Shown one piece after another: positions 1 to 15,000 of a stretch of DNA of 64,000 bases. Below the pieces are notes generated by a model that worked only from the letters and a program-made list of their open reading frames with translations, did not search any database and was not told the origin of the DNA. Within the stretch, counting starts at the first letter, position 1. The number at the start of each line of letters is the position of its first letter. The translations under genes and the position numbers were made by a program. This DNA comes from Gimesia aquarii (GTDB lineage: Bacteria; Planctomycetota; Planctomycetia; Planctomycetales; Planctomycetaceae), in NCBI RefSeq assembly GCF_007748175.1, contig NZ_CP037422.1:2920020-2984019 (forward strand). The letters run 5' to 3'.

Positions 1-3000
1 GTTCGGTAGCACCGAAGTTGATGCCCCCCTGATGACCGTCCATGATGATCGTCGGCGGGACCGGTGCATCGGTGATATCGCGTAGTTCGATTTCGGGTCC
101 GGCAGAGACGCGTTCGATGCGGATCGCGTCGGCGGTGATGCGGCCATTGGCCAGATTGGTCAGCATCACGGTCAACGTCCGGCTGTTGATTGTAAATACA
201 CCCAGGTTTTCCCAGACCGTGCCATCGGCGGTAAAGTCATCTGGCTCGAGTTGCTGGTTGAGATCGATGGTTCCCAGATCGACGGCGGCGGTGCCGATGT
301 CGGTGCGGGCGCCATCGAAGATCGTATACGGGGCATCCGTGGCCGCCTGTCCGATGACTGTTGGGTTGGTGGAAACGGGCCAGGTGACCGAAATTCGGTA
401 GTCACCCGGTGTCAAACCATAGAATTCCCAGAAGGCCTGGGCAGGTCCGTTACCGATCGGCGATTCCTCACGTACCGAATGCACGTCGTTTTCAAAGCCG
501 ATGCCATTCGTAATGGCGGCGGTGCCACCCGGATGGAAGGGCCAGTCGCCGCCGAGTGAGAAGCCGAGGTCGCCGTTATCGACGATGAAGGCGGGTGTGT
601 CTTCGAAGGGCCGTACGTTTTCAAAGTTCAGGTATTGTACGGTGCCCACCCCGTCGGCGGTCAGGGAGAAACCGGTGTCGATCACTTCCTGGCCTTTGGC
701 GTCGAAGTCGAGCACATCAATGCCCCCGCGACCGTCAGCCGAACGCAGTACCGGAGGTCCGTCGATCGGGAAGTTACCATCCTGGGAGAGCGGATCGATG
801 AAGATAATATCATTGAACTCACTGCCCACGATGTTTTCCATGAAGCTGGGGTTCGTGTCGGGCTGTTGTGGTTGAATCTGTCTGAGTTCGATGGTGTTGC
901 CACCGAAGACATCCTGTGGAGTGTTGATGATATCGACATCGAAGAGAATGCCCTGGCTGGCGAAGCGGAAGTCGATCGTGTCGTTACCGTGGATATCGGT
1001 GATCACATCCTGGCTACCGCCAGTCCCCGGTTCCATCAGGAAGACATCGTTGCCCCCGTTTTCACTGCCGACGCCGTTGCCGCCGCCGTCCAGGTTGTCG
1101 CTGCCGAAGCCGTCACCGAGGATGTTATTGTCGTTGTCGCCGGTAATGTTGTCGTTGCCATCACCGCCAAACACGTTTTCGATACTGTTGTCGTCATCAC
1201 CGCCACCAGTGCCTGCGACTAAGCCACCACCAATGTTGGTCGCGGTGCCAGCAAACAGGTCGACGGTGACGCCGGTTGTAAAGTCGCGGTAGTCCAGGCT
1301 GTCGTTGCCGAGCGCCCCGTCGAGCGTCCCGGTCAGACCAGCGCCATCACTCAGATCGAAGCGATCCTGCTGGTTACCACCGATCAGGTTTTCGAAGTCC
1401 GTGAAATCCATGAACTGCTCAGGTGGTGTGGCGATTGTATCACCGGCTGTGGTCGGACGACCGCTCATCAGATTGGGACGATCGGCAATCAGGAAGCCTT
1501 CGTCGGTACCGGTAATCCCCCAGTAGTTATTCAGGTCGGGACCTTCCAGAATATCGCTGCCAAAGGTGCCGAACAGATCGTCAATGTTGTCAAAGCCGAG
1601 GCCAGCCACACCGGTGCCCAGGATGCTGCCATTGTTTTCGCGGCCCTGGAAGCCGTCAATCGTGCCCAGACCTGAGAGCGCCACATGCACGGCGTTGTTG
1701 TAATTAGAGTAGTCGAGCAGGTCGAGATCGCCGCCCCCGTCGATGAAACCGCGAAGCACGCTACTGAACAGGAAGATAAAGTCGTCTTCCCCGGCATCCC
1801 CGTTCAGGCGGGTGTCGACGCCGACCGGCGTGCTGTTTTGGAGAAAGAAGTTATCATCGCCGTCAAAACCGTTGAGGACGACATTATTCAGATCTTCCTG
1901 TGTAGTCATATTGACAAAAATAAGGTCAGAGCCGCCGGTCCCTGTCACATTCAAGTTATCGATCTCCGCAAACGTCACATCGGGGCCCACCGCACTGGAC
2001 AGCCCGTCCACAGTGGTCGAAGTGACTTCAAACGTGTCCCCCGTGGCATCACCGGAATCGATAATCGTCAGTGTGTCGTTGCCGCCTTCGCCATCCACGG
2101 TAATATCGGCGAAGATGTTGTTGACCGTGTTACTGGCGTCGAACAGTTGAATCTCGTCATCACCCAGACCAGCCAGGATGTTAATGTCGGTCACGCCCGC
2201 TGGTGTGGAACGGACGCGGATCGTGTCGTTGGCTGGATCCGGGGCGCCAAACACGTCGTCGGCATCCAGTTCAATCTGGGTGACAGTCGTTGCGGAGTCT
2301 AACGCGATCAGGTCGATCAGTTCTTCACCCGTACCGGAGACCACCTGCAGTCCCTGGAAGCCGCTGAAGACCATATTCGCGAAACCACCGTTGGCCGTGA
2401 TCTGGGAAACACCATCTCCCGCGGCACCGTCATCGTCGATATTCACGATTGTGGTCAAGGGAGTCGATGAAGCATCGACCCGCAAGCCGCCGCCGGCTCC
2501 GTTAATGCCCACACCTTCCACAGCACCAAAGGAGAGACCCAAATCGATGTCGAGCCCTGCCGGTGTTGCTGCGACGATGTTACCACTGCCCAGACTGTCA
2601 ATGTTGTCTGAGAAGTAAGCCGCGTTGTGCACGGTCGTGAAGTTGACGTTGATGGCATCAGTACCATCACCACCATCGTAGTGAATCGTGATGTCGTCGG
2701 CATCGTAGGTGGTCGGATTGAACTGATCTTCCAGCAACGTATCAGCGGCATTGTTCAAATGCGAACCGTTTGAGCCGGGAATCACAGGGGCGGCCACATC
2801 GAACAGAGGCAGACCACCCGGTGATTCGTTAATATTGAGTGTTTCGTTGTCGGTCGAACCAATGACGGTAAACGACAGAATGTCGGCCGCGGCAATAGAA
2901 GCGAAATTGCTGGCGTTGACGTCGATCAACAGGTTGGTGCCTGCGGCATCCAGTTGCACGTCAATCGTATCATCGGCCGCATTCTGGAAACCGGCGGCAA

Positions 3001-6000
3001 ACATGTCCAGGACCAGGTGGAAAGGAGTCCCACCGCTGTTGACATTTTCGATGCTGGTGAAATCCACAGTCTGTTCGAGGTCCGGAGCAATAAATCCGAA
3101 GGAACCCGAGCCGGGAGTCGCCCCCAGTGTGAGGAAGGGTGCAGCAGCCAGACCGCTGAAGTCCATGTTGAGCACATCACCGGGTCCCGGCAATGTGGGA
3201 TCGCCACCGTTCACAGTGATCGGTGAGTCTGCGGTCGGTAGAATGTTGAAGATGTCAGCGTCAGCGCCACCGTTGATCGTCGTCTGTGTGGCGTCGACAT
3301 TGCCTAAGAGGTCCACAGTGGAACCGACGGGATCCGGGTCACCACCACTGGGATCAACGTTAATTTCGATTGTGGTGTTCGCGATCACTTCGCCACCCAG
3401 TGACAGCAGAAAATCATCGCCGGCATTCAGAACCACATTGGCCCCCGTGGATTCGACGGTCACGCCCGCATTGATCGTGAGGTCATCCCCGGGTCCTGCC
3501 GAATCACCGGCAGTCAAAGTGACTGCTCCGGCAGCGGTTACATCGCTGGCAATTGTCAACGGGCTGGCGGTCAAAATCGTTGCCTCTCCTGTATCGGCAT
3601 TAATTCCCACTAGAGCAACTCCAACAAACACCGTGCCGATCTCCAATGCACCCGTATTACTGACTTCGATATTTCCACCAGGGGAAGACGCTACCAAGAC
3701 ACTGACCACAGTATCAATGTCATTGCCATCTCCAATCCCGGTCGCCGCACGCAGGGCAACCTCGTTACCAGTAATCAAAGCCGCTTCCCCAGCGGTATTA
3801 TCGATGATAGAGCCACTCACAGACTGAACATTAATTAGAGCACCAATACTTCGTAGATTGGCGATCCTAGCATCTTCCGACGAAGTGACACTCAAAAAAC
3901 CACCACGTGCATCAACAACTCCGCCTTCAGACTGGGTAAATGCACCATCACCAGAAGCATTGAGATTCGCCCTTATATTGAGCAGTGCAGCGGTAGTGGT
4001 ATCAACGACAGTGCTTGCCCCTAGACTAATGTCATTGAAAGCCAAGAGATCAATGGCACCGCCATTAGATAGAACACTGGCATTCACATTCAGGTGATTC
4101 CCAGCAGTGACATTAACATTCGATGCGGCACCTGTAGATTGGACGTTCTGGTTAACATCGATGGTATTATTACTCAACAAGCGAATGTTTCCACCACCCA
4201 AAATACCGGAAAGACCATCTACAGTATCAACCGCAATGGTGTTGAAATCGAATATCTCAATAATACCAGTCGTGGTGCTGGCAGCTAGCGTATTGACATC
4301 CACATTAATATCATCAGAAAATAGACCTCCAATGCCGGTCGCAGCTCGGAGTGCTACGCGGTCTGCCGTTATACCCGTGAATTCTGATGCGTCATTATCA
4401 GTAAGACTTCCATTAGAACTTGTGAGTCGCACCTCATTTCCAGCAGCAGTAATCTCCGTCAGATCAATATCACCATCGGCAGTTAACTCAATATCACCAG
4501 TGCCTGAACTGATAATGATACCATCCATCATGGTGATGCCACCTAATGTGGATTCAATATCAATCAGGCCATTTGTGGAGTTGATGTTTTCATCGATTTG
4601 CAAGTCGTCGTCAGTCGTTAGTGCAATTCCTGTTACTGCCTGTAAGCCCTGCAATCCACTAATCCCTCCAATGGTTAATAGCGCACCGCTGTTATTGTCG
4701 AGATTAATAGCACCTCCTGCATCGGCTTCGAGATTCGCAACATCAATATCCACCGCGTCCCCGGCACCCCCTACGTCAACGGTGGCAGTTAAGATCGCTG
4801 TGGCTGCACTCAAGGCGTCGGCAGCACTTGATCCGCCATCGGTAATCGAACCACCGGAGGCATTGAGGTCTGCGTTACCAGTTGTGATCACATCTTGATC
4901 GAGTACCACGTTACCGATGTCTATAGTCAGGTCGCCTGAACCGAGGTCTGTCGCGTTGGTCTGGAAGGTCGCCGTGTCATCGGTGCCTCCGTTCACGGTC
5001 AGATCTGCATCGAAGGTACTGTCCAGCCCTTCGATATTCACGGCATCCACACCACTACCACCGAATGCTTCGGTATTGATCGTTACGGAATCCGTGGCAT
5101 TCAAAAAAGCGACAACTTCACCGAAGTTATCGGAGTCAATTTGCGAGACACCATCGCCAACAACTCCATCATCGGAGAGCGTGATTGTCTCTGCGCCACC
5201 GAGGAAACTGAAAGTACGATTGGTGGCGACAATCGTATCGAGTACCGGTTCCAGACCGGTATAAGTAATCGTCGCTACGCCTTCACCATCAAAGAACATA
5301 CTACCTGAGGCATTGTCCACAAAGCGATGTTCGACACTTGTGGCTACTCCGCCCAGAATTTCCAGGGTATCGCCAGCGCCATCTTCGCCACCAGTGCCTC
5401 CATTGAAGAAGAGACCATTTGTGGGGTTGAGTAAGCCGCCGGCAGGATTGGTAATCCTGAGGATGTCGTCCCCTTCAAGACCATTGAAAGTGAACGAGGT
5501 AATATTTGTCAGCAGAATGGGGCCTGTGACGACGGGACTTGGTCCTCCCACACCTGTTGTCAGCGTCATCGTTGCTTCGGTTTCACTGGTGAATACGATC
5601 TCAAGCAGGTCATCAGCATTGCTACCATTGATGACGATGTCACCAGCACCAAAGGGTGCTAAATCCTGAAACGCCCCGATGTGAGGGGTCGTTGTCGCGG
5701 GATCACCGGCAAACTCGGTTGACATGAAGGCGGCAGGGGAACCTAAGCCAATAGCAAAAATCTCTTCCAAAGAGGTCGTCGCAGGATTGAACGCGGGATC
5801 ATGATCACGCGCATAAAGCGGATCAACACCGAGCTTGTTTGATGGGTCCAACACATGATTGGAATTGTTATCGTTATCAAAGAAAAGGTTATTAGTAATC
5901 GAGGCATCCAGAGGTGCGATGACTCCAAAGCCTCCAATGGGAGGAGCAGGGGGTTCAGCTTGAATATGCAAATCAATGCTGGTACCACTGTCGCCAGAAG

Positions 6001-9000
6001 CAATCAGCGTTCCGGGAGCATCATCCAAATCCCAATGTGCGACGAGCCGTGGATCACCGGCAAGATTTGCGACGCCATTGTTGCGAATGTCGTCACGGTC
6101 GGTCTGATTCAGCACGCCATCAAACCAGCCAATATCGTCCATGAGACCGGCAAAGAAGCGAGTTCCATCACCGGGGTCGCGTCCCACATTCATCAAGCCG
6201 CCGATGGTTTCCGTGAAATTGTTGATATCAAATCCGGCCAGATTTTCATCGAAGCCTGCCAGATAAGTCACTTCGGTACCATCCAGATAAATCCGCATTT
6301 CGCCGGTGTTTGCATCCCACGTGTATTGGACGTTGGTCCAAACGCCCTGAACACCTGCCGCACCGCCATCCTGAATCGTGAAATCGGCACCATCTTGAGC
6401 TCGTCCAAAGAATTGTCCACCGCCGTTATCACGATACTGGAATTCCAATCCGCCATCACCGGGGCCTTCAAAGAACTGATTTCGTTTTCCTGTATCAGCC
6501 ATGTTGACCCAGAAGTTTAAGGTTCCCTGTTCGCCCACATCGAAGGCTGCATCCTGGAAGGTGGCGAAGTCATCAAGTCCGTCAAACTCAAGGGCACCAC
6601 CAAACTGACCGCCCGTTGGTTGAAAGACAGGACCAAGTGGGCTGATGCCATTCGCCGATAAAAACATTTGGATGCCATTTTCATTGTCGACTGCAATATT
6701 GCCGGCAGCCTGATCGAAGTCCCAATGCGCGATGAGACGTGCATCTCCAGTTAAAGCGGCCACTCCATTCGTGCGAATGTTGTCACGGTCTGTTTGATTG
6801 AGTGCCGCATTAAACCAGCCGACGTCATCCATCAAACCATCGAAGTGCCGGTCGCCGCTGGCATCGCGTCCGACGGTGATTAATTGACTGACGGTACTGA
6901 CGACGTTGACCCATTGCGTGAGGTCTGAATCGAACGTTGCACTGAGGTAGGCAACTTCGACACCGTCTATGTAGATGTGCATCTGGGGATTCCCGGGAGC
7001 ATTGAAATCCCACGTATATTGCAGATTCTGCCAGACGTTTTCTGTACCGCCTGCGCTCCCATCTTGAATAGCAAAGTTATTCACGTTTCCAGAACGGCCA
7101 GGGCTTCCAAAGAATTGCCCTCCGCTGTTATCACGAAACTGGAATTCAAAACCAGCGCCATTCAAACCTTCAAAGAATTGATTTCGCTGGCTTTGATCAT
7201 GCATATTGACCCAGAAGTTAAGCGTTCCCGCTGTGCCCACATCAAACAGTGCGCTCTGGAAAATACCAAAGTCATCCACTCCATCAAATTCCAGGGCGCC
7301 ACCAAACTGGCCACCGGTTGTATTCCATAACGGATCGTTGCTGGGTTGTGGACCGTCGAACGTGAACCCACTAAAGATATTGTCTGAGATATCGACTGAG
7401 CCTGGAGCAAGTGAGATCGAAGGATCAAAGAAAATTCCCCCCGGCTGGCCAAAGTTGCCATCTCCATTTGTGACCGCAGAATCCTGCCAGTCAAATGTGT
7501 TGTGAAGAATATCGAGGCCAGCGGCTGTGAGACCAGGATTGGTAATCGTCACGGTATAGTTCCGGTCTCCCTCTTCCTGGAATGAACCGGCTTCTAAACC
7601 ATTTCCAAAATAATTGAACGAAATTTCGCCACTATAAGCGCCGGATGACCCACCTGATCCTTGTGGACCAATCGAAATGGGTCCCCAGCGGAAGTGGTCG
7701 GCACGGAATTCATTCCGCGTGATCAGGAAATTCTCGCCCGCGCCACCATTCCCATCTCGAATCGCAGCGCGACCGAACTTGCCATCGAATATTGAATCAG
7801 AAACTTCCAGATTGTCCGCACCTATAAAGACAATGGCACTACGATAATTATCTTCGAACAGAAGATCTGTCAATGTCGTATTGTCAGCTGTCGTGACTAC
7901 AACATAGCCCTGATAGTCGGTGGCTGGAGTATGAACTTCCCAACCCAACTGTGCGCCACTGATGGTGACATTGTCCGCCGAGATATTAATAGCTTCGTCA
8001 AAGTTACCAGTCGGATCGTCCATTTTAAGGATTTCAACAACATCTCTTCCTGCTCCCAGGATTGAGACCGACTCATTCACATCAAGTGTGCCTGCCGTAA
8101 TATAGCTGCCTGCGGCAACATTAATCATGCCGCCATTACCTGCGATATCGATCGCATCTTGAATTTCTGCACCACCCGTTGACCCGAGTACATTCACCGT
8201 AGCGACATCACCGGCAACATTGGATGAAACAAGATCGCCATCCAGTTCCACTGTTGTCCCATTAAAGGTAATTCCGGACGCGGTAATCGTGACACCATTA
8301 CCAACGTTAATCAGATCTGAGTCGAACTCAACAGTATTGCCAGTGTCGAATGATATGGCTGAATTAACATTGATTGTATCATTATCAGCATCACCATTGA
8401 TGGTTAGTGAAGCTGAGAAATTGGCGTCTAATGAATTGACATCGACAATGTCATTACCGGCCCCAGCGTTAATGGTAAATGTTGCTGTGGGATTGAGGAA
8501 TGTGACAGACTCGCCGAATGTCGAATCGATGAATGTTTGTCCGGCAACACCAGCGTCGGACAATGTAATCACATCATCTGCACCTGAATAACTGAAAATA
8601 CGGTCGGGGGTGGCAACCAGATCAATCACCGGCTCCAGGCCCGTATAGGTAATCGTCCCTATTACTTCACCATTAAACAGCACGCTACCAGAGGCATCGT
8701 CGACAAAACGATGTTCGACTGAAGTGGCTGTGCCTCCCAGAATCTCAAGTGTATCACCAGCGCCATCTTCACCACCGGTCCCACCATTAAAGAAGACGCC
8801 ATTGATCGGATCAAACACACCACCTGCAGGATTGACAATTCGCAGTGTGTCATCACCTTCCAGACCATCAAACGTTAAGTCAGTAATGTTAGAAAAATTG
8901 ATCACCGCACCGGCGACTCCATCGGTGATGACTTGATAGGTGCCGGAATTAGCGTTGGTAGCAGTGATAATGAGTAAATCATCACCGCTCGTTCCCGTTA

Positions 9001-12000
9001 CTACGAGAGGACCAGGTATCGATAAATTTTCAAATTCATCAAACACCACATCTGCAAATCCACCCGTGGAACTGATTGTACCACCATCAAGACCGGCAGG
9101 AGTATTGGCTGCCGTTTCTCCTACCGGAGTGATATAGGTCAAAACATCACCGGTAGCGATTGTGGGATCACCACCATTGAGATCGATGAGAGTTGTAGAG
9201 TGGGGGAGTACGGTGACTGTGTCGTCGCCGGCATCAAAATCGATATCGAGGGTGCCGATGTTATCGGTCTCGATAATATCTTGAACAACCCCTCCGCGAG
9301 TGTGCTGGAGAAAACCTTCGCCTCCCAAGGCTGGTGTATTAATATCAAAATGATCAATTACATTACCTGTCGTAGCAACGATATTCAATATCGATGCACC
9401 ACTCACAAAGCTGTTCAAGGCATTGGCTGTGAGTGATACGTCTGTCAGTGTTACATCTCCAGCAACATCGATCAGGCTGAGGCCTTCCTCTTCGTTTCCG
9501 CTGATGGTCACAGCGTCTGTAGAACCATCGATGACGACCGATCCGTCAACACCTTCCACATACACACCAGCGGTTTGATGTGTTGTACCCGGGTTGGTAC
9601 TACGAGCAGTGAGGCCATTGATTATCAGATCGCCGCCAATAGCAACAGATTCTAAGAATGGGACAGCAGTAAAGCCATCTCCAAAGTCCCCATCATCGGC
9701 ATTATTATCTTCCAAGATGGTACGGGTCAGGTCGACGTTACCAAGAATATCAAACAGATGAATCCCGGCATCTTCATTCGCCTGGTAAGTACCGTCTGTA
9801 TCAGAAAAAGAATCGACAAAAGTCACTTCGATTCCTGCATGCAGATTGGCACTGGAAGTCACATTGGTCAGTGCAACATCGAATGCATCTTCGATTTCGA
9901 TTCCATTTTCATGATTACCACCGAAGGATCCGCCATTGATGTCAACATTACCGAATATTTCAAATAGCTGTAATCCGTCGCCCCCATTATTTTCGACAGT
10001 CACATTGGAGAATGTTGCTGAGCCATCAACAAAGTCAATGTGAATACCATCCTCAGCATTATTGGAATAAGTTCCATTGGTGAATGTGACTACGCTTGCC
10101 GGACTTGTAAACGCTTCTACAAGCACACCAAATTCGTCGTGGCCTTCGATTGTCACAGATTGAACGATATCCGTTGAATCCTGGAACGTGATGTCGCCTG
10201 AGATTCCATCGATGAAAACCCCGTCTGTTTGAGACGCAGCCGTTCCTGCGCCATCGGTGTCTCGGATTGTCACACCTTCCGCGATAAAGTTTCCATCGAT
10301 GGTTCCACCAGAGAAACCGGCCCCTGGCCCGAAGTCATCAGCATTATTGTCTTCTAACGTCGTACGATTGAGCCTCACATCACCGGTTATATTAAAGACT
10401 GTAAAACCATCATTCGTGTTTCCGGAATAGTTTCCGTTCGTATCAGTTATTGATCCTGAAAAAGCGATGACTACCCCAGCACCACCTAAACCAGTTAGGC
10501 CAAATGGATCAGTTCCATTATTGATAGATGTCACATTTGTCAGATTGGTATCCCCGGCAACACCGAATAAAGCAATGCCGTCAAAGGCATGCCCTTCCAC
10601 CAGAACAGATTGAACGACGCCCGTTGAGTCCTGGAACGTCGCATTGCCACCGACTCCGCCTACGAAAAAGGCGGCTAACTGGTCCGCAGCGCTTCCCGCT
10701 CCATCAGAGTCACGTGCTACCACTCCTTCCACAAGCAGGTCACCACCGATCGAATTGAAATTGAGGTTGGCAAGTGCCGTAAAGCCTTCTCCTTGTGGAT
10801 CTCCATCAGCGTTATTGTCTTCCAATAATGTACGAGTTAGTGTGACATTGTTAGTAATGTCTTCTACCAGTATTCCACCGTTGTTGTTGCTTTGATATGT
10901 ACCATCAATGTCGGTGAAGTTATTGACGTTACTTGCCACCACTCCGATATCGTTGAAAGTCGAGGTTACGTTGGTTAAGAGGACATCCCCTGTCAGACCT
11001 AATAGTAATATTCCAACTCCAGTTGTACCGGTCACCGTGAGGTTTTCAATGGTCGCGGAGGTTGCCGCAGCGGAAACCGTAATCCCATCACCTGCTGGAG
11101 GTGTGATGGTGACATCGCCGTCAACTCCTGAAGTACCGCGAAGGGTAATGTCTTTCGTGATCGTCACGTTTTCGACATACGTTCCTGCATCTGCCGTCTG
11201 ATCGGTAATATGAACCGTTCCACCGACAGCGACGGCATCGACGCCTTCCTGAATCGTGTCAAAGGCGTTGACTCCAATAATCGCATGTTGATTACCAACC
11301 GTATTGGGATCTGCGTCGACGATGACGGTTCCATCAGGGCCAGTAAAGTCATCATTGACAAAAACTTCAGATTCGGAGAGCAATACGAGCACGACATCGT
11401 TGCCGTCGCCCCCATTATAGAAAATATTCCAGGTTTCCCCGTTAAAGGCAACATCGCTACCGTTTGCCAATCCTGCAAATTCACCTACAACGGCATCTGA
11501 GCCGTCATTATTAATAAAGATAATCGTGTCACCAGAAGTTCCTGGACCTGCCAGTCCATCGATGAGATTTAAAGTCGCCCCAGCACCAATTGTGACCGTT
11601 CCAGTGACGTCGATCTGATCATGCTCAGTTCCAGGAGTGGTGCCATTGATTTCAATATCCAGATTTCCGGGAGGAAGGGTATTCGTGTTAATCGTAATGG
11701 GAGCATAAAAGAGATCTTCGTTACTGCCATTCGATACGCTGTCACCATTGATCATCAATACGCCAGTAATCGTATTGCCGACGATTTGCACAGCCCCAAT
11801 TGTCATTTCATCCAGGCTTGTCAAACCGGCTGACGTCAAAGCGCTATCGGAGACAGAGATAAAGTTATCGATCTGACTGGTGATTCCCAGACCAGAGGCA
11901 TCGACGATTAATGCACCGATGGCACCCAAAGTCGATTCTGAACCTTCACCATCGACATACAGATAGAGTGTTTGCCCGGAGGAGAGGCCAATGGCATCGC

Positions 12001-15000
12001 CACTGGGAGACTGATTCTGGAAATCACCCGTTCCACCATCAATGAGTGCTCCGATATTCGTAAGTGGTCCATTGGAGCCGGCTGCCGTTGTCCACAAGAC
12101 AATATCGCCGAAATTGTTCTGAGCATATATACGGCGTTCGCCATTGAGTTCAATAATTCCTCCACCACCGGTCGTTCCCGAGTCGGAACCGATTCCCGGA
12201 GTCGAGAAGGGATAGGTAATTAAGGTTTCATTGATCCATGTCTGGCCGCCATCGTTACTGATGGCATGAAACTGTCCCGTTGCACTCGGAGATCCGGGAT
12301 GGAAATATCCTTCCAATACACCTCCACCGAGATTCAATATGCTGGCATGGTCACCGGAAGTCAGACCTGTGGGGTTGGTAATTGCTCCCAAGACTAAATT
12401 TGTTCCGTTCCAGGTATAAGTTGCCCGACGCAATTCTCCTGTGGAGCCTCTCCAGAAGAGAATATTTTCACCCTGAACCGACTCAACATAACGCAGATCT
12501 TCGCCCGGACCGACGTCGAGTTGCGTAAAGCTGCCGAGATTGATGTTGTTTAATTCAAATGTCTCACCGAGAATATTCAAACCGTTTGAGAGAATGATGC
12601 CCGGACTGAAACCAGGAGCAAGCGTGGCCCCTTCCGTCACTGTCAGCGTTCCTTGAATATCGGGAGTTCCGCTGAGAGAAATCCCACGACCGACGGTGAC
12701 ATCTCCGTTATAAGTTCCCGCCTGAATTTCTATGGAACCGAAATCATCCACCACATCGATTGCATTTTGAATTCGGGAACCAATCGCTGGTTCAACTCCC
12801 AAGGCGTGCACGAGTAGACTGGATGTGTCTGGCTGGAAGCCAGGAGTCGCGCCATCAGTGTCTGCACCACTGGTTAAAATGGTCGAGAAGTCGATTTCAC
12901 CATTCGTTGCCCCTAAGCCATCGACCACACCCACAATACCCGCAGCGATTACAGTATGATCAGTCGTGCCCCACCAGTTTCGTGCGGCATCAAGTGTTGC
13001 CTGCGTATCCTGACGGAAGAAAATCAGGGCTTCGTTATTCACGATGCTGTTATCGCGCACAACCACATTCGTGGGAAAATCGGAACCTTTGCCGATTCGA
13101 ATCGCATAATTTATTTGACCAGCAGCTACCGATGCCAGATTATCATGAATCGAATTATTTGTGATCTGGATATTATCTACATTTTCACTCACATAGATGA
13201 CACCATTTTGACTTGAGCTTCCACTGACATCGTTCCCACTGATGACGACGTTGGAACGCTCCGCATTAATCGCATCTTGCAATGAATCGATCACCACATT
13301 ATTAATAATGTAGCTTGTGGTGGTATCTGCTCCAATATCATCAACAACTTTGATCCCGTCATTGAGATTCAGATGACCTAAATCGAGATAATTTCCCTCA
13401 ATGGTAATTGCTTCGGAGTCGTAGACATAAATGGCTCCGTTCGTGCTACGAATGTTATTCAATTCGTTGAAGCTGATATTCCCATTCGATGATTCAGCAA
13501 AATTGGCACCATCGCCGGTGGTATCAAAAATATAATTGTACTGGATCGAAGAGTTACTGGTTTGGGCCAGTTGAACTCCCTCATCACCAGAAGAGTTATG
13601 AATGATATTGTATTGAACGATTGCCTGACTCACACCATTACTGCTGCGAATGAGATCACCGGTTCCGTTGGTAATGACAAGTCCATCGAGAGTAACATTG
13701 TCGGCATCAATTAAGAAGATGCGACTTAGTGCGCCGCCTCCATCAATAATGGCTTCAGTAGTTGCATCGGTGTGGTCTCGTAATGAACCACTTCCTGGGC
13801 GGGGATCGACGCCCGCTTGAGGTCCTTGAATGGTAACGGATTTAGAAACGGTAATAGTCGATGCTGGATTGTAGGTACCCGCTGCAATGTGGATTATCCC
13901 ACCATCGGCAACACCGTCAATGGCTTCCTGAATCGTCGCAAAGGCATCAAAACCAAAGTCGGTGGCTGGCCCTCCTGGACCATCGGGATCTTGACCTGGT
14001 ACTGGATTACTAAAGTTATCATCAACGTATACTATCGAAGGTAAGGTCGGACCAAATGCGTAGGCTGCACCACTTTCTACAAGCCCTGTTGCTCCTCCAT
14101 AATCATGGATATTACCGAAAGCTCCCACAACAATTGTTTCCCCACTAATGTAAACATCAGCAGCAAAAGAATCGTTAGCTTGTGCAGCAGGATCAGAAAT
14201 TTTCTGCTCGGTTGCAGATACCCATCCATTGGAACCATCATAGATATAGATGGCCCCGTCATCATTATCTGCCAGGGTTGCACCTACTACAATTAGATCT
14301 CCACTAATCGAAGCAGAGGCTCCGAAACGATCACCCGCTGTCGCATCAGAGGCCGTTAAACGTCGTACCTGAGTCGGTGTTGCCCAACCGGCCGAACCAT
14401 CATAGACATAAGCTGCTCCACCACCGGATTCAAGCCAGGCACCAATGACTGCAAAGTCCCCATCAATATCAACTGAGAAACCAAATTGGCCATTATTGGC
14501 TGAGGTAAGTTTGACTGCTTCATCCCAGGTATCGTCGGAAATATCACCAACCAAAGTTTGATCATTCCGTTCGAAGATGTAAACAGCGCCACTATTACCG
14601 GCAAGAGTATCGTCTAGAGGTGTCCCAACAATGATTGTATCACCGCTAATTGAAGCAGATGTCCCAAAATTGGCAAATGGAACCGCATCGGAAGCCGTTA
14701 TCGCCGAAACAAAAACAGTATTCCATCCATCATTCGTATCAAAAACGTAAACGGAACCGCTGGCATCCCCACCTATATCATCAAATCTTGCCGTCACAAT
14801 GGCTGTACTTCCACTGATGGCAACATGGGTCCCGAAGCTATCGTTTTCATCACCTAAGTCACCAGTCAGACTTAATGGCCTGGAAAGACTTGTTGTATGG
14901 ACCCAAATATCATCGGTGAGGTTTGCAGGAGTTGCACTGGGATCAGTTCGCGTATAGATATAGGCAGAACCGAATGAATCGCCTTCTTCTGCAAAGCTAG

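Noticed and set aside
2751-3827. Long plus-strand frame of 358 codons and others such as 4107-4898 and 635-1222
   Set aside because: They lie antisense to the giant gene, which has a domain-rich continuous frame; the plus-strand products are low-complexity Ser/Pro/Ile-rich with no ribosome sites.
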